Shown here piece after piece: positions 1-5,092 of a stretch of 7,300 bases of DNA (positions within the stretch are counted from its first letter, which is position 1; every line of letters begins with the position of its first letter). Both the position numbers and the translations under genes were made by a program. Origin of the DNA: Oscillospiraceae bacterium (lineage in GTDB: Bacteria > Bacillota_A > Clostridia > Oscillospirales > CAG-272). The notes beneath the pieces are model-generated. The model worked only from the letters and a program-made list of their open reading frames with translations, searched no databases and was not told the DNA's origin. Location: positions 1 to 7,300 of the forward strand of contig SVSF01000088.1 of NCBI GenBank assembly GCA_015064425.1, read 5' to 3'.

Positions 1-303
1 CATTTTAAATGCGGGAGTTACCGCAAGTGCCACGCAAAGAAGCATTGCCATATTCTGCAGAAGATTCCAAACTCTTCTCTGAGAACCGAAAACGCCGTCT
101 ATCATTGAAGCATATACTTCAAAAGGATTCTTTTTTGTAAGAAGGGTAATAACTATGCCGGCTACAATAAGAGCAAGCGCAATAGCTATAGCACGTATTC
201 CAATACTGTAATACCAAGGCAATGCGTCTCTTCCTCTTTTTACAACGTGAAACAGAGGTGTGCGGTTTTTATTCTCACCGCTTTTTTTATGAGTTTTTCC
301 CAT
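1..303 (-). CDS. BMP-family ABC importer permease, N-terminal part (runs off the window)
   Basis: This is the first 101 codons of an inner-membrane permease of a BMP-type (nucleoside/lipoprotein Bmp) ABC importer. ATG is at 303-301 and the frame stays open to base 1. The N-terminus is basic and hydrophilic (residues 1-27). A first membrane segment rich in Ile/Ala/Leu/Val follows at about residues 37-55. Next come a stretch beginning NPFEVYASMIDGVFGS and a second hydrophobic segment around LLQNMAMLLCVALAVTPAF. The P-x-x-x-Y...G.FGS pattern followed by a hydrophobic stretch is the usual start of YufP/BmpC-like permeases; full-length members are roughly 350 residues. The start overlaps the ATPase stop by one base (TAATG), with a GAGGTG motif just upstream inside the ATPase gene, so translation is probably coupled. 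The family is assigned mostly from this signature and from the adjacent binding protein and ATPase. A second permease gene usually follows in such operons, but it would lie outside the window. Confidence 0.86.
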   Translation of the reverse strand, partial: MGKTHKKSGENKNRTPLFHVVKRGRDALPWYYSIGIRAIAIALALIVAGIVITLLTKKNPFEVYASMIDGVFGSQRRVWNLLQNMAMLLCVALAVTPAFKM

Positions 304-1859
304 TATTGCACCTCGTCTTTCGCTGCATCTTCATTTACTGAGCTTGACTTTGTCATAAGCAAGCCTATCTCTTCTTTCTTTGCGGTTCTTCCGTCTACAA
401 TACCTGTTATCTTACCGGAGTTTATTACGATGATCCTATCGCAAAGCTCCATAAGTACGTCAAGGTCTTCTCCCACGAAGATTACCGCAACACCGCTCAC
501 CTTTTGCTGGTTAAGCAGGTTATATATAGTGTAGGAAGCATTTACGTCAAGGCCTCTTACGGGATATGCTGCCATAAGCACGGAAGGTGCCGCTGCTATT
601 TCTCTTCCTACGAGTACCTTCTGTACGTTACCGCCCGAAAGCTGACGTACCGGAGTACTTACACCGGGTGTAACCACGTTAAGATTCTTAATTATACGCT
701 CTGCGAGGTCCTTAGGCTCTTTACGTTCAAGGAAAACAGAGCTTCCCTTTCGGTAGCTTCTTAACATCATATTGTCAACGATATCCATATTTCCCACAAG
801 ACCCATTCCGAGACGGTCTTCGGGTACGAAGGAAAGGCGTACGCCAAGATCTCTTATCTGTATGGGAGTCTTGTCTCTGAGATTTTCTTCCTTTCCGGTC
901 TTGGGATCATGATATATGATCTTTCCGCTGTCAATATGATAAAGTCCGGCAATGGATTCAAGAAGCTCCCTCTGTCCGCTTCCCGCAATACCTGCAATGC
1001 CCAATATTTCTCCGGAGCGTGCGGTAAATGATACGTCATCAAGTATCTTTCTGCCCTCTTCATTAACGCTCGTAATACCGGACACAACAAGTCTGTCTTC
1101 GGGATCTTTAGGCTCACTTCTTTCAATATTCAGATCGACCTTTTCACCCATCATCATTTCAGTAAGCTTTGCTTCATCGGTCTCTGCGGTATTGACTGTA
1201 GCAATATGCTCACCCTTACGAAGAACGGCAACACGGTCCGATATGGAAAGCACCTCGTGCATCTTGTGTGTAATTATAATGATAGACTTGCCGTCATCGC
1301 GCATACGGCGAAGTACCGCAAAAAGCTTCTCCGTTTCCTGAGGAGTAAGAACGGCAGTAGGCTCGTCAAGAATAAGGATATCGGCACCTCTGTAAAGGAC
1401 CTTAAGTATCTCTACTGTCTGCTTTTCGGAAACGGACATATCGTCAATAAGCTTTTCGGGATCCATTACAAAGCCGTATTTTTTCGTTATCTCGTTGACC
1501 TTCTTGTTAACTTCGCTTATTTTGAATTTAGTTCCGTCGTCAACGCCGAGCACTATATTCTCACTTGCAGTAAAAACGTTAACAAGCTTAAAGTGCTGGT
1601 GTATCATACCTATCTTGTACTTAAAAGCGTCTTTGGGGGATCTTATAATTACCTCTTCCCCATTTACGTATATACTTCCCGAATCGGGATAGTAGATACC
1701 TGCGACCATATTCATCAAAGTGGTCTTTCCGCTTCCGTTTTCACCGAGAATAGCTAATATCTCGCCGGAATATACGGTAAGATCACAATCCTTATTTGCG
1801 TAAACGCTTCCAAATGTTTTGGTTATCTGTTTACATTCCAAAGCAATGGTGTTTCCCAA
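303..1859 (-). CDS. BMP-family ABC importer ATPase with two nucleotide-binding domains
   Basis: This 518-residue protein fuses two ABC ATPase domains, the normal size and layout for YufO/RbsA-like importers. It would power uptake of the ligand caught by the neighbouring binding lipoprotein. Domain 1 has Walker A GENGSGKT (39-46), a Q-loop Gln at 88, a signature-like SVSEKQ (142-147), Walker B ILILDE (161-166) and the switch His at 198. Domain 2 has a Walker A-like GIAGSGQ (290-296) that lacks the Lys, a normal LSGGN signature (407-411) and a PVRGLD block (433-438) without a catalytic Glu. Such a degenerate second domain is typical of this group, so I do not read it as a broken gene. The start codon is TTG (1859-1857), five bases after a full GGAGGT; no in-frame ATG occurs before residue 49, inside the first domain. 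The only gap upstream holds a terminator and a long hairpin. RbsA/MglA-type sugar ATPases are the alternative, but the adjacent Bmp protein argues against them. Confidence 0.93.
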   Translation of the reverse strand: MGNTIALECKQITKTFGSVYANKDCDLTVYSGEILAILGENGSGKTTLMNMVAGIYYPDSGSIYVNGEEVIIRSPKDAFKYKIGMIHQHFKLVNVFTASENIVLGVDDGTKFKISEVNKKVNEITKKYGFVMDPEKLIDDMSVSEKQTVEILKVLYRGADILILDEPTAVLTPQETEKLFAVLRRMRDDGKSIIIITHKMHEVLSISDRVAVLRKGEHIATVNTAETDEAKLTEMMMGEKVDLNIERSEPKDPEDRLVVSGITSVNEEGRKILDDVSFTARSGEILGIAGIAGSGQRELLESIAGLYHIDSGKIIYHDPKTGKEENLRDKTPIQIRDLGVRLSFVPEDRLGMGLVGNMDIVDNMMLRSYRKGSSVFLERKEPKDLAERIIKNLNVVTPGVSTPVRQLSGGNVQKVLVGREIAAAPSVLMAAYPVRGLDVNASYTIYNLLNQQKVSGVAVIFVGEDLDVLMELCDRIIVINSGKITGIVDGRTAKKEEIGLLMTKSSSVNEDAAKDEVQ

Positions 1860-1864
1860 AGCGT

Positions 1865-1870
1865 ACCTCC
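1865..1870 (-). promoter_or_regulatory. Ribosome binding site GGAGGT of the ATPase gene, deciding a TTG start
   Basis: A perfect GGAGGT on the minus strand lies five bases before TTG at 1859-1857. No ATG or GTG is placed near it in frame, so this site fixes the TTG start. A strong Shine-Dalgarno paired with a weak start codon would be expected to give moderate translation. Confidence 0.8.
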
Positions 1871-1877
1871 GAAATAA

Positions 1878-1940
1878 TTTTAATTTAGATCTGATAAAAA
1901 TAAAGACTGCTTCTTTACCCTTATCACATCTAAATTAAAA
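1878..1940 (-). repeat. Long imperfect inverted repeat (28-base arms, 7-base loop) between terminator and ATPase RBS
   Basis: The arms are 1878-1905 and 1913-1940, around a seven-base loop. Read as minus-strand RNA, 24 of 28 positions form Watson-Crick pairs, three are G-U pairs (GGG against UUU) and one is a G-G mismatch. On the plus strand the GGG/UUU block becomes AAA opposite CCC and cannot pair, so the structure fits an RNA made in the direction of the operon. The stem is AT-rich. No T-run follows it (ATTATTTC comes next, then GGAGGT), so it is not itself an intrinsic terminator. Its first bases are the U-tract of the terminator just upstream, so it can form only in read-through RNA. Possible roles are 5'-end protection of the ATPase-permease message, an RNase III processing site, or a palindromic operator. 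Its role is not known to me. Confidence 0.75.
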
Positions 1941-1978
1941 AATCAGAGATAGGCGGAGCGAAAAAGCTCCGCCTATCT
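1937..1978 (-). terminator. Intrinsic terminator (attenuating) after the binding-lipoprotein gene
   Basis: A perfect 13-base-pair, GC-rich stem (arms 1966-1978 and 1947-1959, core AGGCGGAGC) with a six-base loop is followed on the minus strand by CTGA and then six T (1942-1937). It begins nine bases after the stop codon of the binding-protein gene. The ATPase gene of the same transporter lies downstream in the same direction, with no clear promoter between them, so termination is presumably partial. This would leave binding-protein mRNA in excess, as is common in ABC importer operons. The four-base spacer before the T-run may weaken it. On the plus strand there is no T-run, so it acts one way. 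Confidence 0.85.
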
Positions 1979-1987
1979 GCAAAAAGA

Positions 1988-3244
1988 TTAATACTTTTCG
2001 TTGAGAAGTGTGATACCGTCGATTCTGATATCAAAGTAAGGAGCAGAACGATACTCAGACTCGTGGAAGTAACCGTCCTTGATTACCTCTGTGTCAGGAG
2101 TGAAAGCTTCGTCTGTGTCAACGTCAGCAGTGTAGGAAGAAAGAGCTGCTCCGTCTTTTGTGAATGTTGCAGCGTCGAATACCTTTACCTTACCGGACTT
2201 AAGATCTTCGATAGCAGCCTTGATCTTTGCAACTGTATCCTTTGCAGCTACATCCTGGTTGATACCTGTAAGAACTACAGAACCTTCCTCGATACCGCCG
2301 CACCAATCAGCTGCGATAGCTGTGTCAGTGTTTACGCACTTGATGATGTAGTTGAAGTAAGGAGCCCAGTTGATAGCGGAAGAAACGATAAATGTTTCGG
2401 GGCATGCTTCATATGTGCTTCCGTTGTAGGAAACGTTGGGAACGCCTGCGCTCTCGCATGCGGAAGGAGCACCCATAGAGTCAGCATGCTGGCTTATGAG
2501 TTTGCAATCTCTGCCGAGAAGTGCTTCAGCTGCGTTCTTTTCTTCGATAGCATCATACCAAGAACCTGTGAACTGTACTTCCATAGTAACTGTAGGGCAA
2601 ACAGACTTTGCGCCAAGGTAGAAGGAAGTATAACCGGAGATAACTTCAGCGTATGTAAATGCGCCTACATAACCGATCTTTGCTTCTTCAGCTGTAAATT
2701 CGCCTGCTTCGATCATCTCGTTAAGCTTGAGACCTGCAGCAATACCTGCAAGATATCTGCCCTGGAAGATAGATGCGAATGCGTTGTGATAGTTGTCAAG
2801 ACCCTCTGTGTGAGCCTTTGTACCTGTTGCATGGCAGAATTCAACGTCTGTGAATTCCTTAGCAGCCTTGATCATAAAGTCTTCATGACCGAAAGAGTTT
2901 GCGAAAACGATGTCGCAGCCCTGGTCAACAAGGTCAGCTGCTGCTTCGTAGCATTCGTCGCCTTCGGGAATGTTAGTCTTAATGATAACCTGCTCGTCTG
3001 TGAGCTTGAGGGCTTCCTGAACTGCATTTGCAGCGTTTAAGAAGTTAAGGTCATAAGTGGACTTTTCGTCATGGAGACAAATAAATCCGATCTTAAAATC
3101 TTCAGCGATCTCATAATCTGCCTTGATTTCAGGAGCAGCAAGAGGAGACTCACTCATTGCGGAGCCTGTTGTTTCGCCGCCGCAAGCAGCAAAGCAAAGA
3201 ACAGATGTTGCAAGAACAAGAAGCATTGCAATAATCTTTTTCAT
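1988..3244 (-). CDS. BMP-family (PnrA-like) substrate-binding lipoprotein of an ABC importer
   Basis: This 418-residue lipoprotein captures the transporter ligand outside the membrane. The signal peptide is MKK followed by a hydrophobic stretch and the lipobox FAAC, with Cys21 as the lipidated residue. A Thr/Ser/Ala-rich linker (22-40) leads to the Bmp domain from about residue 50 (KIGFICLHDEKSTYDLNFLNAA). Further family features are DIVFANSFGHEDF (111-123), FQGRYLAGIAAGL (160-172), KIGYVGAF (189-196) and GSWYD (227-231). The Bmp family binds nucleosides in well-studied members (PnrA, Med); this ligand is inferred, not shown. ATG at 3244 is chosen because GGAGG lies eight bases upstream; an in-frame TTG at 3259 overlaps that site and would add residues before the signal peptide. 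Codon choice is strongly biased to AAC, GAC, TAC, TTC and ATC, unlike the neighbours, which suggests high expression. A strong promoter precedes it and a terminator follows it. Confidence 0.95.
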   Translation of the reverse strand: MKKIIAMLLVLATSVLCFAACGGETTGSAMSESPLAAPEIKADYEIAEDFKIGFICLHDEKSTYDLNFLNAANAVQEALKLTDEQVIIKTNIPEGDECYEAAADLVDQGCDIVFANSFGHEDFMIKAAKEFTDVEFCHATGTKAHTEGLDNYHNAFASIFQGRYLAGIAAGLKLNEMIEAGEFTAEEAKIGYVGAFTYAEVISGYTSFYLGAKSVCPTVTMEVQFTGSWYDAIEEKNAAEALLGRDCKLISQHADSMGAPSACESAGVPNVSYNGSTYEACPETFIVSSAINWAPYFNYIIKCVNTDTAIAADWCGGIEEGSVVLTGINQDVAAKDTVAKIKAAIEDLKSGKVKVFDAATFTKDGAALSSYTADVDTDEAFTPDTEVIKDGYFHESEYRSAPYFDIRIDGITLLNEKY

Positions 3245-3252
3245 TTCATTTT

Positions 3253-3257
3253 CCTCC
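3253..3257 (-). promoter_or_regulatory. Ribosome binding site GGAGG of the binding-lipoprotein gene
   Basis: GGAGG on the minus strand is eight bases before ATG 3244-3242. It overlaps the possible TTG start at 3259 and sits only three bases from another ATG at 3249, which opens a two-codon frame (ATG AAA TGA). This spacing makes 3244 the only sensible start. Confidence 0.85.
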
Positions 3258-3312
3258 AAATGAATTTGAATATTTTATTAAAAAAGCCCTACGCTTTTCT
3301 AAACAACGATAT

Positions 3313-3333
3313 TTTTTGTTTCAAAAACAAAAA
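3313..3333 (-). repeat. Small AT-rich inverted repeat in the leader of the binding-lipoprotein gene
   Basis: Nine-base arms (3313-3321 and 3325-3333, TTTTTGTTT against AAACAAAAA) are perfectly complementary around a three-base loop. Only one G-C pair is present, so the RNA stem is weak. It lies roughly 20 to 40 bases after the predicted transcription start. It could be an operator or nothing more than a feature of AT-rich DNA. Confidence 0.4.
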
Positions 3334-3360
3334 CTTCTCTATTATAATTTCAATAACTAT

Positions 3361-3389
3361 ATTATATTCCATTATTCATTTTTTTTCAA
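3361..3389 (-). promoter_or_regulatory. Sigma-A-type promoter of the BMP transporter operon
   Basis: On the minus strand, TTGAAA (3389-3384) and a perfect TATAAT (3366-3361) are separated by 17 bases, an ideal housekeeping promoter. Transcription would start near 3354, giving a leader of about 110 bases. The leader contains a weak AT-rich hairpin (3313-3333) but no riboswitch core that I recognise. The surrounding DNA is very AT-rich, so chance matches are easy, but the spacing and both hexamers fit well. Confidence 0.65.
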
Positions 3390-3448
3390 TAAAAATTTCA
3401 ATAAAAAGTATAAAAATTTTACACTTTCTTTATTTTTCTCTCAACATA

Positions 3449-3457
3449 TGATAAAAT
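3449..3457 (+). promoter_or_regulatory. Possible extended -10 promoter element for the YlmH-like gene
   Basis: TGATAAAAT on the plus strand matches the extended -10 form TGnTATAAT with one mismatch in the hexamer. A poor -35 (TTTATT, 3429-3434) lies 17 bases upstream. An overlapping TATGAT (3447-3452) is an alternative -10. Transcription would begin around 3460-3465, just before the gene at 3482. In such AT-rich DNA this is only a candidate. Confidence 0.4.
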
Positions 3458-3481
3458 AAAAAAAAAAGAACGGATGGCAAT

Positions 3482-4291
3482 ATGACAAAACCTATTTTTT
3501 CAACCTTTACAAAAGATGACGATGAAATACTGACCCTCGCACGGGTATATGACAAATATACAGCCTGCAGTACAAAAAACATTTTACAGAGCACAACCTT
3601 CCTTTCCGACAGAGAGCAAGCTCTCGCAATGGCTATGCTTGATTCGGAAAAGATCCAATATATCCGTTTCGGCGGATATGAAAATGCTGACAGAGCAATG
3701 CTATTCTTTCTCCCCGATTATATCGATGCGGAAAATTTACCATATATATGTACCGATATAGTTTTCATAAAACTCGTTCCCGATCCCGGTTCGGTAAAAT
3801 TTAATTCAAAAAGAACGTTGAGCCACAGAGATTACTTGGGTTCGGTATTGGCTTTGGGAATAGAACGCGGACAGATTGGAGACATTATCGTCACAGAAGA
3901 GTGTGCATTTATTGCCGCAAGTCCGTCCGCCGCAGATCTCATACGCAATGCCCTTCCCGGTGTGGGACGTCATCCCGTTAGTATATATCCTGCCGATATG
4001 TCTGACATAGCCCAAATAGAACAAAAATTTGAGGAGAAGACCGTCACGGTCGCTTCACTTCGTATTGACTGCTTAATTTCGGGCGCATACAATATTAGCC
4101 GATCCGTAACCGAAAAGCTTATTGCCGGAGGAAGCGTCACCGCCGATCACAAGCTTACGGTAAATGCAGACTGCAAAGTATCGAAAGGAAGCAAAATATC
4201 CGTAAAGACCTACGGCAAGTTTGAGTTATCCGAAATAAGCGGAACATCAAAAAAAGGACGCACATTTGTAAATTTAAAAATATATAAATAA
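3482..4291 (+). CDS. ylmH: YlmH-like S4-domain RNA-binding protein
   Basis: This 269-residue cytoplasmic protein matches the YlmH family in length and layout. The N-terminal part carries FGGYENADRAMLFFLPDY (63-80), equivalent to the conserved GGY...AER region. The middle holds the family hallmark LSHRDYLGSVLALGIERGQIGD (113-134). The C-terminal S4 RNA-binding fold spans about 192-256 (RIDCLIS, NISRS, LIAGGSVT), followed by GTSKKGR (254-260). In Bacillus subtilis YlmH binds the ribosome and has been linked to ribosome-associated quality control, and its gene usually sits near divIVA and the division cluster. Here it stands alone, divergent from a transporter and convergent with the exonuclease operon. 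The ATG at 3482 follows a weak Shine-Dalgarno-like GGATGG (3472-3477), so translation may be modest. The stop codon lies inside the left arm of the terminator. The family call is firm; the precise role in this organism is inferred. Confidence 0.92.
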   Translation: MTKPIFSTFTKDDDEILTLARVYDKYTACSTKNILQSTTFLSDREQALAMAMLDSEKIQYIRFGGYENADRAMLFFLPDYIDAENLPYICTDIVFIKLVPDPGSVKFNSKRTLSHRDYLGSVLALGIERGQIGDIIVTEECAFIAASPSAADLIRNALPGVGRHPVSIYPADMSDIAQIEQKFEEKTVTVASLRIDCLISGAYNISRSVTEKLIAGGSVTADHKLTVNADCKVSKGSKISVKTYGKFELSEISGTSKKGRTFVNLKIYK

Positions 4292-4319
4292 GGGAATGCC
4301 GAAGCATTCCCTTATTTAT
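4284..4319. terminator. Bidirectional intrinsic terminator between convergent genes
   Basis: A perfect inverted repeat with 16-base arms (4284-4299 and 4304-4319, core AAGGGAATGC) and a four-base loop (CGAA, or TTCG on the other strand) lies between the plus-strand YlmH-like gene and the minus-strand exonuclease gene. T-rich tracts flank it on both strands (TTATTTATTTTT on plus, TTATATATTTTT on minus), so it can stop both transcripts. The stop codon of the plus-strand gene (4289-4291) is inside the stem. The exonuclease stop is at 4324-4322, two bases from the stem. Confidence 0.9.
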
Positions 4320-4321
4320 TT

Positions 4322-5074
4322 TTACAGATCTATTTCCAATTTGACCGGGCAATGGTCGCTTCCGAGTATCTGATCGCAGATAACCGAGTCTTTTATTTTA
4401 TCCTTGGCATAGGAAGATACCAAAAAGTAATCTATTCTCCATCCGATATTTCTGGGTCTTGCATTGGCTCTGTATGACCACCAAGAATAAGCGTCGGTCT
4501 TATCGGGGTAAAGGTGTCTGAAGCTGTCTGTAAATCCAGCTTCGAGAAGTTCACCGAACTTTCCTCTCTCTTCATATGAAAAGCCCGGGTTTCCTACGTT
4601 CGTTTTTGGATTCTTAAGATCTATCTCATTGTGAGCCACATTTAGATCTCCGCACATTATGACTGGCTTTTGGGCAGAGAGCTTTGCCATATATGCTCTC
4701 ATATCATCCTCAAATTCCATTCGGTAATCTATACGTGCAAGTCCATCCTGTGCATTTGGACTGTAGCAGCATATAAAATAAAAGTTTTCATATTCGAGAG
4801 TTATGACCCTGCCCTCATTATTGTGTTTGTCCTCTATTCCGTAAGCAACCGAAAGAGGTTCCTTCTTTGTAAACACAGCAGTACCCGAATATCCCTTTTT
4901 TTCTGCTGAAAATATGTACCTGTAATATTTCTCCGGAGCAAATTCACATTGTTCAGGCAACATTTTTATCTCCTGGAGGCCAAAAATATCTGCATCTTCA
5001 CTTTCAAAATACTCCGCGAATCCTTTAGTCAAGCAAGCTCTCAGCCCGTTTACGTTCCACGATACAAATTTCAT
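4322..5074 (-). CDS. xth: Exodeoxyribonuclease III (AP endonuclease, EEP family)
   Basis: This 250-residue cytoplasmic enzyme would cut DNA at abasic sites and remove 3' blocking groups in base excision repair, with 3'-5' exonuclease activity. All expected active-site residues of the ExoIII/APE1 fold are present: Asn7 (SWNVNG), Glu35 (LQEIK), Tyr104 (CCYSPN), Asp143 and Asn145 (CGDLNVAHNEID), Asp215 (GWRIDYFL) and Asp240-His241 (GSDHCPV). The length equals the usual bacterial ExoA/Xth size. The ATG at 5074 is chosen because the protein then starts MKFVSWNVNGLRA, as family members do, and a GGTGGTGA Shine-Dalgarno lies four bases upstream. An in-frame ATG at 5104 would overlap the preceding gene and add ten unrelated residues. 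The stop of the LRR gene is only four bases upstream, so the two are probably co-transcribed and translationally linked. It ends beside the shared terminator. Confidence 0.96.
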   Translation of the reverse strand: MKFVSWNVNGLRACLTKGFAEYFESEDADIFGLQEIKMLPEQCEFAPEKYYRYIFSAEKKGYSGTAVFTKKEPLSVAYGIEDKHNNEGRVITLEYENFYFICCYSPNAQDGLARIDYRMEFEDDMRAYMAKLSAQKPVIMCGDLNVAHNEIDLKNPKTNVGNPGFSYEERGKFGELLEAGFTDSFRHLYPDKTDAYSWWSYRANARPRNIGWRIDYFLVSSYAKDKIKDSVICDQILGSDHCPVKLEIDL

Positions 5075-5078
5075 ACGT

Positions 5079-5092
5079 TCACCACCACCATG
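5079..5092 (-). promoter_or_regulatory. Ribosome binding site of the exonuclease gene built from the Trp codons ending the LRR gene
   Basis: The last codons of the LRR protein are TGG TGG TGG TGA. The run GGTGGTGA formed by them matches the anti-Shine-Dalgarno target GGAGGTGA with one mismatch and lies four bases before the exonuclease ATG. The tail of one gene therefore doubles as the ribosome binding site of the next, which favours translational coupling. Confidence 0.7.

Noticed and set aside
1206..1757. A 183-codon open frame on the plus strand opposite the ATPase gene
   Set aside because: It lies wholly inside a clear two-domain ATPase gene and shows no recognisable motif or start signal.
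303..1859. Second ATPase domain as a decayed or pseudogene domain
   Set aside because: Loss of the Walker A Lys and catalytic Glu in the second domain is normal in this importer family, and the frame is intact to the usual length.
2063..3040. A 325-codon open frame on the plus strand opposite the binding-lipoprotein gene
   Set aside because: It is Cys-, Val- and Ser-rich with no domain pattern, has no ribosome binding site, and its openness follows from the biased codon use of the real gene on the other strand.
3245..3259. TTG at 3259 as the start of the binding lipoprotein
   Set aside because: It overlaps the GGAGG site and would place acidic residues before the signal peptide; ATG at 3244 has proper spacing.
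3280..3298. Terminator-like hairpin (AAAAGC / GCTTTT plus T residues) in the binding-lipoprotein leader
   Set aside because: The stem has six pairs with only two G-C pairs and shares its T residues with the stem, too weak for an attenuator.
3245..3354. Purine or other riboswitch in front of the BMP operon
   Set aside because: I looked for the conserved core and paired stems of a purine riboswitch in the leader and saw none; the region is mostly A and T.
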